Positions 14,010 to 22,724 of a stretch of DNA of 64,000 nt are shown here, in pieces. Location of the stretch: positions 310,001 to 374,000 of the forward strand of contig NZ_ASVU01000001.1 of assembly GCF_000407365.1 (NCBI RefSeq), in the 5' to 3' direction. Origin of the DNA: Enterococcus asini ATCC 700915 (GTDB lineage Bacteria > Bacillota > Bacilli > Lactobacillales > Enterococcaceae). Below the pieces are notes generated by a model. It was not told the DNA's origin and searched no databases. It was given only the letters and a program-made list of their open reading frames with translations. The position numbers and the translations under genes were made by a program. Positions within the stretch are counted from its first letter, which is position 1, and every line of letters begins with the position of its first letter.

Positions 14010-14058
14010 ATTATGGCACAATCACAGTTCCAGTTCAAGAATTAAAGCAATCGTTTGC
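14010..14058 (-). promoter_or_regulatory. Promoter and upstream LacI-type operator of the GH13 operon
   Basis: On the minus strand TTGAAC (14038-14033), a 17-base spacer and CATAAT (14015-14010). Nine bases upstream of the -35 box lies GCAAACGATTGC (14058-14047). It fits a MalR-type operator and, with its flanks, nearly fits the CcpA cre consensus. Confidence 0.65.
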
Positions 14059-14256
14059 ACATTTTTTCGTTAGTTGCTTATACCTGTTTTTGATTTCCAC
14101 CCTTTAGTTGCTCAAGTGATTCTTGATAGCCCTCATTGAGATATCTTCACATTTCCCCAGTAAAAGAAAGTTTCTTCTACTACTTATTACCCTAGTCTTT
14201 CCCCTTATCACTGGTTTGTAGTATTTTGTTTAATCCAGCAAAAAAGCATTTTCTTC

Positions 14257-14285
14257 TTGACTTATAACGCAATCGATTGCATAAT
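14257..14285 (+). promoter_or_regulatory. Maltose importer promoter with embedded LacI-type operator
   Basis: TTGACT (14257-14262), a 17-base spacer and CATAAT (14280-14285). The perfect 12-bp palindrome GCAATCGATTGC (14269-14280) fills the spacer, so bound repressor would block polymerase. It matches MalR-family operators and almost all cre positions. Confidence 0.75.
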
Positions 14286-14358
14286 AGTGTTTGTACTTTG
14301 TAAGCGGAATCAAGTTCACTTGCAAAAGAATACAAACCACGTATGGAGGGAACAAGAA

Positions 14359-15618
14359 ATGAAAGCAAACTGGAAAAAAGTTTTAATGAGCGGTTTAATG
14401 TTAGGCACGGCAGCGTTAACTTTAGCAGCTTGTGGCGGGGGCGACAGTGACACAGCAGCCAGCGATGGCGCAAGCGGCAAGGACGAAGCTGCCGTAGCGG
14501 GCGATTTGAAATTATGGGTCGACACCGAACACATGGATACCATTAAAGGACTCGTCAGTGACTTCGAGAAGGAATATCCCGATGTAAACGTGGAAGTCAA
14601 AGCAGCTTCTTCTGCTGATGCGAAGTCCGAAGTTTCCAAAGACCCGGAAAAAGCGGCAGACGTTTTCATGATGCCCCATGACCAAATCGGACAAATGGCC
14701 GAAGCAGGACTTTTATATCCAGTGGCAACAAAACAAGCAGAAGACATCAAAACCAACAGTACTGAAGCTGCTGTCAATGGTGTAACTTGGGACGATAAAA
14801 TCTACGGCTTCCCTTATGGGGTCGAATCACAAGTTCTTTACTACAACACTTCTACCCTCTCTGAAGATGACGTTAAAACTTGGGAAACCATGACTGAAAA
14901 AGGGAAAATCGGAACCAACTTTGGCGAAGACGGCGCCAACTACATCTTTGGCCCACTCTTCATGAGTAATGGCGATGTGCTCTTCGGTGAAAACGGCGAA
15001 GACTTGCAAGGAACCAACTTTAACAACGAAGCCGGCGTACAAGTTTTAAGCTGGATTGCCGCTCAAAAAGACAATCCTGGGGTAGTTCAATCCGCAGATT
15101 CCGCATTGTCTAATTTGCAATCGGGTAAAACAGATGCCTTCTTATCCGGTCCTTGGTCTAAAAACGACGTTGAAAAAGCCCTTGGCGAAAACATGGGTGT
15201 AGCAGCTTATCCGACAATCGACTTCGGTGATGGCGCGAAACAAATGAAAGCCTTCCTGGGGGTAAAACTTTACGGCGTGAACCAACAAACCGAATCCCCA
15301 TTAGCGGCTATGGCCTTGGCGGAATACTTGACCAACGAAGATTCACAAATGGAAGAATTCAAAAACATGGGCGTTATCCCATCAAATAAAGAATTGCAAG
15401 AAAATGCAGATGTTAAAATTGATGCAGTAGCCAAAGCGGTTATGGAAATGGCTGACCCTGAACACAGTGTTGTAATGCCGAAATTACCAGAAATGGTTTC
15501 CTTCTGGCCACCAATGGACTCCATCATCAATGACACTTACAAAGGCAATATCAAGCCCGCTGATTACCAAGCAAAACTCGACAAATTAGTTGCCGATATT
15601 TCCAAAGAAGTAGAATAG
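14359..15618 (+). CDS. Maltose/maltodextrin ABC transporter substrate-binding lipoprotein
   Basis: The protein (419 residues) is an extracellular solute-binding protein family 1 member anchored as a lipoprotein. Residues 1-24 form a signal peptide (KK, hydrophobic core), and the lipobox LAAC places the lipidated Cys at 25, followed by a Gly/Ser/Asp-rich linker. The mature part starts LKLWVDTEHMDTIKGL, as in MalX/MdxE proteins. The start at 14359 follows GGAGGG; the frame extends upstream into the promoter, which cannot be coding. It is the first gene of the importer operon and is followed by a hairpin likely to give more of this protein than of the permeases. Confidence 0.93.
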   Translation: MKANWKKVLMSGLMLGTAALTLAACGGGDSDTAASDGASGKDEAAVAGDLKLWVDTEHMDTIKGLVSDFEKEYPDVNVEVKAASSADAKSEVSKDPEKAADVFMMPHDQIGQMAEAGLLYPVATKQAEDIKTNSTEAAVNGVTWDDKIYGFPYGVESQVLYYNTSTLSEDDVKTWETMTEKGKIGTNFGEDGANYIFGPLFMSNGDVLFGENGEDLQGTNFNNEAGVQVLSWIAAQKDNPGVVQSADSALSNLQSGKTDAFLSGPWSKNDVEKALGENMGVAAYPTIDFGDGAKQMKAFLGVKLYGVNQQTESPLAAMALAEYLTNEDSQMEEFKNMGVIPSNKELQENADVKIDAVAKAVMEMADPEHSVVMPKLPEMVSFWPPMDSIINDTYKGNIKPADYQAKLDKLVADISKEVE

Positions 15619-15626
15619 CAAAAAGT

Positions 15627-15667
15627 AGGTTGTAGCAAGGGGGATGGCCCACTTGCTACAACCTTTT
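15627..15667 (+). terminator. Intercistronic hairpin / partial terminator after the binding-protein gene
   Basis: A perfect 13-bp stem (15627-15639 with 15652-15664) is followed by TTTT. It lies between the binding-protein and permease genes, where partial termination or mRNA protection is common in ABC operons. Confidence 0.75.
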
Positions 15668-15690
15668 CAAAAGAAAGTCAGGTGAAATGA

Positions 15691-17037
15691 ATGTTTAAGT
15701 CGCAGCGTTCCAAATCGCTTTCCTTTATTCAATTATTCAAAAAAGGGGATCTTCCCACTAAGCTCTCATTCTTGATTATGGGCTCTGCCAATTTTGCCAA
15801 CAAACAGATTCCAAAAGGCTTAGTCTTTTTAGCCACTCAAGTCGGAATTCTTTACTGGCTCATTACCAATGGCTTCCACGCCTTGTCCATGCTTCAATCC
15901 TTAGGAACGAAAAAACAAGGATTGGTGTACAACGAAAAACTAGGCATCGAAATTTTGCAAAAAGGCGATAACTCCATGTTGATCCTGTTATTTGGGATTG
16001 CCGCAATCTTAGTCTGCGTGCTCTTAGTCATCATGTATGTCATCAATCTAAAAAGCGCTCGCCACCTCTACGAACTAAAAGAAGTAGGTCAACCGATTCC
16101 CACTACTAAGGAAGATCTCAAGAGCCTAGTCAACGAACGTTTCCACGCAACTTTGATGACGATTCCTTTGATTGGGGTCTTGTTTTTCACGATTTTACCG
16201 CTTCTTTACATGATTTCGATCGCATTTACCAACTACGACCACAACCACTTGCCACCAAAAAGCCTCTTTTCTTGGGTAGGCTTCAAAAACTTCGGCAGTG
16301 TCTTGTCTGGAGATTTGGCTAGCACGTTTCTTCCCGTGTTAATTTGGACGTTGGTTTGGGCCGTTTTAGCAACAGTTACCAACTTCCTATTTGGGGTCAT
16401 CTTAGCCCTTTTGATTCAGTCAAAAGGTATTAAGTATAAAAAATTCTGGCGCACGCTTTTTGTAATTACTATGGCCGTGCCTCAGTTCGTATCTTTGCTC
16501 TTAATGCGCAATCTCTTAAACGATGCCGGTCCGATTAACTCCTTATTGATGAATCTCGGCTGGATCTCCTCTGCGATTCCATTCTTAACGGATCCTTTAA
16601 TGGCCAAGATCACGGTTATCGTAGTCAACATGTGGATCGGGATTCCGGTTACCATGTTAATTTCCACGGGGATTATTCAAAATCTAGACCGAGAACAGAT
16701 TGAAGCCGCCGAAATCGATGGGGCCAACAAGTTCCAGATTTTCCGCAGCATCACATTTCCCCAGATTCTCTTTGTTATGTTGCCATCTTTGATTCAACAA
16801 TTCATCGGCAATATCAACAACTTCAACGTGATTTACTTATTAACCGGGGGCTATCCTTCAAACTCCGACTTTTACGGCGCCGGCTCCACGGACCTACTGG
16901 TTACTTGGTTGTACAAATTAACGGTGGACAAGATGGACTACAACCTAGCCTCCGTCATCGGGATTTTGATCTTTATCCTCTCCGCCTTCTTCAGTCTCTT
17001 AATGTACACCCGCACGAATTCATTTAAGGAGGGCTAA
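15691..17037 (+). CDS. Maltodextrin ABC transporter permease (MalF/MdxF-type)
   Basis: The protein (448 residues) is a binding-protein-dependent permease. An N-terminal extension of about 150 residues with two hydrophobic segments precedes the conserved core, as in Gram-positive MalF/MalC proteins. The ATPase-contact EAA loop reads EQIEAAEIDGANKFQIFRSI (approximately residues 335-354). It acts in the membrane with the MalG-type partner encoded two bases downstream. No ATPase gene is linked; in related bacteria a shared MsmX/MalK-type ATPase from another locus serves such importers (known for the family, inferred here). Confidence 0.92.
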   Translation: MFKSQRSKSLSFIQLFKKGDLPTKLSFLIMGSANFANKQIPKGLVFLATQVGILYWLITNGFHALSMLQSLGTKKQGLVYNEKLGIEILQKGDNSMLILLFGIAAILVCVLLVIMYVINLKSARHLYELKEVGQPIPTTKEDLKSLVNERFHATLMTIPLIGVLFFTILPLLYMISIAFTNYDHNHLPPKSLFSWVGFKNFGSVLSGDLASTFLPVLIWTLVWAVLATVTNFLFGVILALLIQSKGIKYKKFWRTLFVITMAVPQFVSLLLMRNLLNDAGPINSLLMNLGWISSAIPFLTDPLMAKITVIVVNMWIGIPVTMLISTGIIQNLDREQIEAAEIDGANKFQIFRSITFPQILFVMLPSLIQQFIGNINNFNVIYLLTGGYPSNSDFYGAGSTDLLVTWLYKLTVDKMDYNLASVIGILIFILSAFFSLLMYTRTNSFKEG

Positions 17038-17039
17038 AT

Positions 17040-17909
17040 ATGTCTGTCAAACCTAGCACTAGCAGTTACCATCGCAAAAAGACAATGACTACTGGCTTGA
17101 TTTATGCCATTTTAATCATTTTAGCCATCGTCTGGTTATTCCCTATTGTTTGGATCGTTTTAACGAGCTTTCGTGAAGAAGGGGGCGCCTTTGTTCCCTA
17201 CATCGTCCCTAAAAGCTTCACCTTGGATAATTACATCAAACTCTTAACCGACGCTTCAGGGAGCTATCCTTTCATCCAATGGTTCTTGAACACCTTTTTC
17301 GTGGCCGTAATCAGTTGCCTCTTGTCTACCTTGATTACGATTGCCATGGCATACTCCTTGTCTCGTCTACGATTTCGTTTACGGAAGCCTTTTTTGAAAG
17401 TCGCTTTGGTTTTAAATATGTTCCCTGGCTTTATGAGTATGATTGCTGTTTACTACATCTTGAAAGCCTTAGACCTGACCCAAAGCCTCTTTGCCTTGGT
17501 ACTGATTTATTCTTCCGGGGCGGCCTTGACCTTCTATATCGCCAAAGGCTTTTTCGATACGATTCCCATGGCTTTGGATGAATCAGCCATGATTGACGGG
17601 GCAAATAAATTCCAGATTTTCACGAAGATTACTTTGCCTTTGTCTAAGCCGATTATCGTGTACACGGCTTTAATGGCCTTTATGGCTCCTTGGATGGATT
17701 TCATCTTCGCTAAGATCATCATGGGCGACCATGTGGAGAAATACACGGTGGCCATTGGGCTCTACACCATGATGACTCGGACTACGGCCAATTCACTGTT
17801 TATGACCTTTACTGCCGGCTGTGTGCTAATCGCCATTCCGATTACTTTGCTCTTTATCTACATGCAAAAATTCTACGTGGAAGGTATCACCTCTGGTTCA
17901 GTGAAATAG
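17040..17909 (+). CDS. Maltodextrin ABC transporter permease (MalG/MdxG-type)
   Basis: The protein (289 residues) is the second importer permease, with six hydrophobic segments. The EAA loop reads DESAMIDGANKFQIFTKITL near residue 185, closely matching that of the MalF partner. AAGGAGG lies inside the end of the previous gene, so expression is coupled. It is the last gene of the operon and is followed by a strong hairpin terminator. Confidence 0.93.
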   Translation: MSVKPSTSSYHRKKTMTTGLIYAILIILAIVWLFPIVWIVLTSFREEGGAFVPYIVPKSFTLDNYIKLLTDASGSYPFIQWFLNTFFVAVISCLLSTLITIAMAYSLSRLRFRLRKPFLKVALVLNMFPGFMSMIAVYYILKALDLTQSLFALVLIYSSGAALTFYIAKGFFDTIPMALDESAMIDGANKFQIFTKITLPLSKPIIVYTALMAFMAPWMDFIFAKIIMGDHVEKYTVAIGLYTMMTRTTANSLFMTFTAGCVLIAIPITLLFIYMQKFYVEGITSGSVK

Positions 17910-17928
17910 CGCCTCTAGCCAAGCAAAA

Positions 17929-17971
17929 AACCAGCTCAGCTGCGATGATTCGCAACTGGGCTGGTTTTAGC
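17929..17971 (+). terminator. Terminator of the maltose importer operon
   Basis: A long stem (AACCAGCTCAG at 17929-17939 with CTGGGCTGGTT at 17956-17966 plus inner pairs) is followed by TTT. Confidence 0.85.
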
Positions 17972-18101
17972 TTCGTGTCTTTTCAGGTGACCATTTATTT
18001 CGCAAAAGCACAAAAAGATGAAACAGGTCATAAAAACCCGATAATAACAAGGTTTATCTAAATTTTGACGGTTTAATCTCCGTCGCGCCAAAGGGAAAAA
18101 C

Positions 18102-18131
18102 TTCGCATTTCTTTTTACTTCACGCTAGAAT
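18102..18131 (+). promoter_or_regulatory. Possible promoter of the orphan small RNA
   Basis: TTCGCA (18102-18107), an 18-base spacer and TAGAAT (18126-18131). The -35 box is weak, so this assignment is tentative. Confidence 0.4.
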
Positions 18132-18137
18132 GAAAAT

Positions 18138-18374
18138 GTAAAGAAGAGGTCTTGTAGGTTCCCCCAATTCCTACAAGGCGTCCAATGTCAGCTATAGCAA
18201 ATCCCTGATTCTACCCCGTTTCAGGAAGCACTTGCGGATAGCTTGTTGGCTCTTTGTTTTACTCTAGCTGTTGTATCGGATTACTTGATCCCCATCTTGT
18301 AATCCTCCTGTATCTCCCTTTTTGATATACCTCCCCAACTTGCCGAAAGTTCCCTGCTTTCGGCTATTTTTTTG
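18138..18374 (+). ncRNA. Candidate small RNA with C-rich loops
   Basis: No protein frame of note exists here, yet the stretch folds into an ordered series of hairpins and ends in an intrinsic terminator. H1 is CTTGTAGG/CCTACAAG (18151-18177) with CCCCC in its loop. H2 is an interrupted stem (18191-18242) with CCCC in its loop. H3 is GGATTAC/GTAATCC (18278-18305) with CCCC in its loop. A single-stranded CCTCCCC follows at 18330-18336. H4, the terminator (18342-18364 then seven T), has a TTCCCTG loop. Repeated unpaired C-rich motifs complementary to ribosome-binding sites are a hallmark of trans-acting Gram-positive sRNAs (RsaE, LhrC, csRNA types). It lies between two convergent genes, so it is not a leader of either. 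Confidence 0.6.
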
Positions 18375-18392
18375 CCCCAAAAATTTCAACCT

Positions 18393-19271
18393 TCAACGCT
18401 CCAAAAAGCGCAAAATCTGATCATAAACCAAGTGATTATCCCGTTCATTTAGCACCTCATGTTTCATGTGTTCCATGACCACATTGGTTAAATTGTGATA
18501 GCCGATTTTTTCCAAAGTGGCTAGTGTATCTGCCACACCTTTTTTGCCCCCGGTAATCTTATCCTCGGCCCCTACCAAGTTCAAAATAGGCAAGTCTGGG
18601 TTTTCACAGGAATAACGGTCATAGGCTTTGAGCTGATGGTCGCCTTCCCAAATCGTCAACAAACTCCGCACCGGATAGCGCGGGACCATGCGCTGATCAT
18701 TTTTTGCCCGCTCATTATTTTCCGGATTGTTGGATAACCAGTCTTGTTCTACACCGAGATTGCCGGAAAGGTAGTTTAAAAATGGCGAATGAGCCTGTTC
18801 GCCTTTTAATTTGACGTAGGCTTTTCCCACAAACAATCCTACTGGTACCACGGGATTGTAATTTGCCGTACCGGTTAACACCAGTTTGCTCAAACGCCCG
18901 TCTTGGCCTTGCAAATACCCCCGGGCCAAAATGGACCCAAAAGAGTGGCCAAAAAGAATCAGCGGTACACTAGGATAACGCGCCTGAAGCCAGTCACTAA
19001 TCACCACTTGATCGGCCACCATAGCGTCAAAGTCCTTCATTAAGCCAAAGGCATCTTCGGAAGATAAGCTTTGCCCATGACCACGATTATCCGACAGCAC
19101 CACGGCATAGCCCGCTTGATGAAGGAAGCGAGCAAAATCAAAATAGCGCTCCTTGTATTCCAAGGCCCCATGAATGATTTGGACGACCCCTTTTGGTTTG
19201 CTTAAATAAAATTCGGCTAAGGCGAGCTGATTGCCCTCACTTCCCGCAAGTGTGTGTAATTCATGATCCAT
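18393..19271 (-). CDS. Alpha/beta hydrolase, lysophospholipase/monoacylglycerol lipase-like
   Basis: The protein (292 residues) is an alpha/beta-hydrolase of the Hydrolase_4 (serine aminopeptidase S33) group. The oxyanion region is IIHGALEYKERY, the nucleophile elbow is GHSFGS, the acid lies in LVGAEDKITGG, and the catalytic His is in HMKHEVLNE. Such proteins hydrolyse lysophospholipids, monoacylglycerols or other esters. There is no signal peptide, so it is cytoplasmic. The start at 19271 follows AAAGGAG. It is monocistronic and faces away from mntH. The natural substrate is unknown. Confidence 0.85.
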   Translation of the reverse strand: MDHELHTLAGSEGNQLALAEFYLSKPKGVVQIIHGALEYKERYFDFARFLHQAGYAVVLSDNRGHGQSLSSEDAFGLMKDFDAMVADQVVISDWLQARYPSVPLILFGHSFGSILARGYLQGQDGRLSKLVLTGTANYNPVVPVGLFVGKAYVKLKGEQAHSPFLNYLSGNLGVEQDWLSNNPENNERAKNDQRMVPRYPVRSLLTIWEGDHQLKAYDRYSCENPDLPILNLVGAEDKITGGKKGVADTLATLEKIGYHNLTNVVMEHMKHEVLNERDNHLVYDQILRFLER

Positions 19272-19375
19272 CTTACTTTGGCTCCTTTCAAACTACTGAC
19301 TGAAATTATCTGTACTTCTTATCATACGCTAGCAAAGAAAAGGGGGCAAACCTGAGAGGTTCAAAGCAGAAATAG

Positions 19376-19436
19376 TTGCATTTTTCAAGCAAAATGCGTA
19401 TAACAGACTTAGAAGAAATAAGGCACACCTAAAATT
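19376..19436 (+). promoter_or_regulatory. mntH promoter with DtxR/MntR-type operator
   Basis: TTGCAT (19376-19381), a 17-base spacer and TATAAC (19399-19404). An imperfect palindrome AATAAGGCACACCTAAAATT (19417-19436) covers the start of the transcript, with AGG/CCT arms as in manganese-repressor operators. The regulator is inferred. Confidence 0.55.
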
Positions 19437-19467
19437 CTTGTTTTTTTACAGTAAAGGAGGAGAGTTT

Positions 19468-21039
19468 GTGACACACTCTCAAACAAAACACAAATCCGGG
19501 TTGGTCACCCAAAGCAGTGGCTTGTCCTTAGAAGAAATTAACGGTACCGTGGAAGTTCCCCAAGGAAAAGGCTTTTGGCGAACCTTGCTCGCCTATTCCG
19601 GCCCAGGGGCTTTAGTCGCCGTGGGCTATATGGACCCGGGTAACTGGTCCACTTCGATTACCGGTGGGCAAAACTTCCAGTACTTACTGATGTCCGTGAT
19701 TCTCATGTCGAGTCTGATTGCCATGTTACTGCAATACATGGCGGCTAAACTAGGCATCGTTACTCAGATGGACTTGGCTCAAGCGATTCGCGCCCGCACC
19801 AGTAAACGATTGGGCATCGTCCTTTGGATCATTACGGAGCTGGCCATTATGGCGACGGATATCGCCGAAGTAGTCGGTGCCGCCATTGCCTTGTATCTCC
19901 TCTTTGGCATCCCCTTATGGATTGCCGTTTTTATCACCGTGTTCGACGTGCTCTTGCTTTTATTACTGACAAAAATCGGGTTTCGCAAAATCGAAGCCAT
20001 TGTGGTCTGTTTGATTTTCGTGATTCTTTTCGTTTTCGTCTACCAAGTCGCTTTGTCCGATCCTGATTGGGGAGCCGTCTTTAAAGGCTTCATTCCTACC
20101 ACAAAAACCTTTGCCGAAACACCGGCAATTGGTGGGCAAACGCCTTTAACTGGTTCCCTGGGCATTATTGGTGCCACGGTCATGCCTCACAATCTGTACT
20201 TGCATTCGGCCGTTTCGCAAACTAGAAAAGTCGACCACAAAAATGAAGACAGTGTGGCGCAAGCTGTGCGCTTTACCACTTGGGATTCCAATATCCAACT
20301 TTCCATGGCCTTTATCGTCAATGCCCTATTGTTAATCATGGGGGTTGCCGTCTTTAAGTCCGGCGCCGTGAAGGACCCTTCTTTCTTCGGTCTCTTCCAG
20401 GCATTATCCGATCCTAGCACCATGAACAATGGCTTATTAATGAGTGTCGCGAAAACCGGTCTTTTATCCACTTTGTTCGCCGTAGCGCTCTTAGCTTCCG
20501 GCCAAAACTCGACCATTACCGGCACTTTAACCGGTCAAGTCATTATGGAAGGCTTTATTCACATGAAGATTCCTCTTTGGTTACGACGCTTAGTCACCCG
20601 TTTGATTTCTGTCATTCCCGTTATGATTTGCGTCTTGTTGACCAGAAGTGACAATCCCATTGAAGAACACCAGGCCTTGAACAACTTAATGAACAATTCT
20701 CAAGTCTTCCTGGCCTTCGCTTTGCCATTCTCCATGTTGCCTTTACTGATTATGACCAATAGCACAAAAGAAATGGGCCCGCGCTTTAAAAATCGCCCAA
20801 TCATTCAAATCTTAGGCTGGTTCTCAGTTATTTCCTTAACCTTCCTCAACTTACGAGGCTTGCCCGACTCCATTCGCGATTTCTTCGGTAGCAATCCTTC
20901 CGCCAATCAAATCACCCTGGCAAATACCATTGCGTATTTGCTGATTGCCGCGGTTTTGGCCCTACTTTTGTGGACCATCATCGACCTTTACAAAGGCAAC
21001 CAGCGCTATCATCAAGAACAATCCGATTTAGAAGAATAA
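19468..21039 (+). CDS. mntH: Nramp-family divalent metal (manganese) transporter
   Basis: The protein (523 residues) is a proton-coupled Mn2+/Fe2+ importer with 11-12 membrane segments. The metal-binding motif of TM1 is present as GYMDPGNW and that of TM6 as ATVMPHNLYLH. The N-terminus is about 50 residues of hydrophilic sequence ending LSLEEINGTVEVP, common in lactic acid bacteria MntH. I chose GTG at 19468, which has AAAGGAGGAG upstream; an ATG at 19438 lies before that site. Expression is probably repressed by manganese through the palindrome at the promoter. Confidence 0.93.
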   Translation: MTHSQTKHKSGLVTQSSGLSLEEINGTVEVPQGKGFWRTLLAYSGPGALVAVGYMDPGNWSTSITGGQNFQYLLMSVILMSSLIAMLLQYMAAKLGIVTQMDLAQAIRARTSKRLGIVLWIITELAIMATDIAEVVGAAIALYLLFGIPLWIAVFITVFDVLLLLLLTKIGFRKIEAIVVCLIFVILFVFVYQVALSDPDWGAVFKGFIPTTKTFAETPAIGGQTPLTGSLGIIGATVMPHNLYLHSAVSQTRKVDHKNEDSVAQAVRFTTWDSNIQLSMAFIVNALLLIMGVAVFKSGAVKDPSFFGLFQALSDPSTMNNGLLMSVAKTGLLSTLFAVALLASGQNSTITGTLTGQVIMEGFIHMKIPLWLRRLVTRLISVIPVMICVLLTRSDNPIEEHQALNNLMNNSQVFLAFALPFSMLPLLIMTNSTKEMGPRFKNRPIIQILGWFSVISLTFLNLRGLPDSIRDFFGSNPSANQITLANTIAYLLIAAVLALLLWTIIDLYKGNQRYHQEQSDLEE

Positions 21040-21044
21040 CTCAC

Positions 21045-21076
21045 GAGGTCAGGCATACAGCCTGGCCTCTTTTTTC
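21045..21076 (+). terminator. Terminator of mntH
   Basis: A 10-bp stem with one G-T pair (21045-21054 with 21060-21069) is followed by seven T. Confidence 0.88.
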
Positions 21077-21166
21077 GTCAAAAACGGCTTATGCCTTACA
21101 TTGTACAGATAATTTTTGTTTCGTTATACTGGATGAAAGAGTAGTTTTCCAAAAGGAGGGACTCTG

Positions 21167-22336
21167 ATGGAAAAGAAAAATCATCGGTTGATTGCCTTTC
21201 TTGGAGGCAAGACCAGTTACTATGTGCTAGGTTTAATCTGCTTATTCGCCATCACCGTTTTGTTGCTACGAGAAGTCTCTTTTCTCTATCAACCTTTGAT
21301 GGTTTTAATCGGTGCGATTTTGCCCCCGGCTATTTTTGCCTTGGTATTGTATTACACCCTTTGCCCGTTTGTGGATTTTGCGGAAAGTAAAAAAATCCCC
21401 CGAACAGTCAGTTTGATTTTCGCTTATTTGGTACTAGCGGCGCTGTTAGTCTTCGGAGGCTTTCAATTGTTCCCTTTAATCAGCCAACAAGCAGTGGAGC
21501 TGTTTGACCAACTGCCATCCTTAGCCCAAGACTTTCAAAAGGGGTTGGAAAGCTTCGTGGCGAATACGCCTTTTGCCGATGAATTTGCCCAGATTACCAA
21601 TTCCTTGGACTCGGTCACAGACAGTCTAGTTGACTTTATTAGCGACAACTGGCAAGATGGCGCTCGCGGGCTGGGAACTTTAGTCTCTACCCTTTCCACC
21701 GTGGGGATTACTTTGGTGACAGGACCGATTATCGCCTTTTTCCTAATCAAAAGTCCCCATAAGTTCTACCAAACTTTTTTATCCATTATTCCGCCCCGCT
21801 TTCGCCGCGATACGGAAGAAATCATCACCATTGCCAATCAGCAAATCGGTGCTTTCTTAAAAGGACAAGTCATCGCCTCTCTTTTATTAGGGCTGATTTA
21901 CTGGCCAATCTTCGTGTTGATTGGCTTGCGCTATGCTACTTTGATTGCCTTAGTGGCAGGCTTACTGAATATCATGCCTTACATTGGCGCCTTTATCGCC
22001 TTTTTACCCGGATTGTTCGTGGCTTTCCAAGACTCGGGTTTTATGGTTCTTAAATTTGTCATCGTCTGGTTTGCCGTACAACTGCTCCACGGAGACTTGG
22101 TCATCCCCCGGGTTCTGGGCAATCGCTTGAAGATTCATCCTATCACCATCATCGTCGTTTTAATGGTCATGGGGGACTTGCTAGGCTTTGTGGGAATTGT
22201 TTTGGGTATTCCCATTTACAGTTTGATCAAACTCTTTGCCGTGTACACCTTCCGCAAGTTTAAACAACGCTACAATCGCTATTTTGGTAGTGAAGGTACG
22301 TATGAACATACAGACTTTTCCGAAGACGATTACTGA
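21167..22336 (+). CDS. AI-2E family (UPF0118) membrane transporter
   Basis: The protein (389 residues) is a member of the AI-2E/UPF0118 family of membrane proteins. Characterised relatives include autoinducer-2 exporters and sodium/proton antiporters, so the substrate cannot be assigned. The typical layout is visible: two N-terminal hydrophobic pairs, a periplasmic-side amphipathic stretch (about residues 110-170), and a C-terminal block with NIMPYIGAFIAFLPG and HPITIIVVLMVMGDLLG. The start follows AAAAGGAGGG. A 14-base gap to the DsrE-like gene implies an operon. Confidence 0.85.
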   Translation: MEKKNHRLIAFLGGKTSYYVLGLICLFAITVLLLREVSFLYQPLMVLIGAILPPAIFALVLYYTLCPFVDFAESKKIPRTVSLIFAYLVLAALLVFGGFQLFPLISQQAVELFDQLPSLAQDFQKGLESFVANTPFADEFAQITNSLDSVTDSLVDFISDNWQDGARGLGTLVSTLSTVGITLVTGPIIAFFLIKSPHKFYQTFLSIIPPRFRRDTEEIITIANQQIGAFLKGQVIASLLLGLIYWPIFVLIGLRYATLIALVAGLLNIMPYIGAFIAFLPGLFVAFQDSGFMVLKFVIVWFAVQLLHGDLVIPRVLGNRLKIHPITIIVVLMVMGDLLGFVGIVLGIPIYSLIKLFAVYTFRKFKQRYNRYFGSEGTYEHTDFSEDDY

Positions 22337-22350
22337 AAGGGTGTGTCAGA

Positions 22351-22665
22351 ATGAAGGTAGTATTTCACGTGGATGAGCTGCCAAAATGGTCCGAGGCAAT
22401 GAAAAATATCCACAATGCCAAGGCGGGCTGTCCCAATCTCCAAATTGTCCTACTAGTCAATGGAGCTGCCATCACGGGCTTCTTAGACGAGCAATACCAA
22501 GACTTTCTACGAGAACCCGGAGTTGAGTTTCACGCTTGTCACAACGCTTTAAAGGCCTTTAAGATTCCCGAAGAGCAGCTGCCAGAACCAGTCACAGTGG
22601 TTCCCGCTGGTGTTTTAGATTTAATCAAGCTACAACACTTAGGCTATGCTTATATCAAACCATAA
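22351..22665 (+). CDS. DsrE/DsrF-like family protein
   Basis: A 104-residue single-domain protein with a Rossmann-like DsrE pattern: KVVFHVDELPKW at the N-terminus, then LQIVLLVNGAAITGF, a conserved Cys in VEFHACHNALKAF, and VVPAGVLDLIKLQHLGYAYIKP at the end. Some family members relay sulfur through this cysteine; others have no known role. It is cytoplasmic and cotranscribed with the AI-2E family gene. No sulfur-relay partners are nearby, so function is open. Confidence 0.75.
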   Translation: MKVVFHVDELPKWSEAMKNIHNAKAGCPNLQIVLLVNGAAITGFLDEQYQDFLREPGVEFHACHNALKAFKIPEEQLPEPVTVVPAGVLDLIKLQHLGYAYIKP

Positions 22666-22667
22666 GA

Positions 22668-22712
22668 AAAAACCTCGAAGGACTTCTCCATAGGAAAAGT
22701 TCTTCGAGGTTT
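22668..22712. terminator. Bidirectional terminator
   Basis: The stem AACCTCGAAGGACTT / AAGTTCTTCGAGGTT is flanked by A and T runs on both sides. It lies between the DsrE-like gene and a convergent small gene. Confidence 0.9.
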
Positions 22713-22724
22713 TTTAATTCATGA

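Noticed and set aside
14316-14777. 153-residue minus-strand frame opposite the maltose-binding lipoprotein
   Set aside because: It is the complement of a gene with a clear signal peptide, lipobox and family match.
18061-18090. GACGG/CCGTC hairpin as a separate terminator or RNA
   Set aside because: No T run follows it and the stem has only five pairs; it may be part of the sRNA promoter region.
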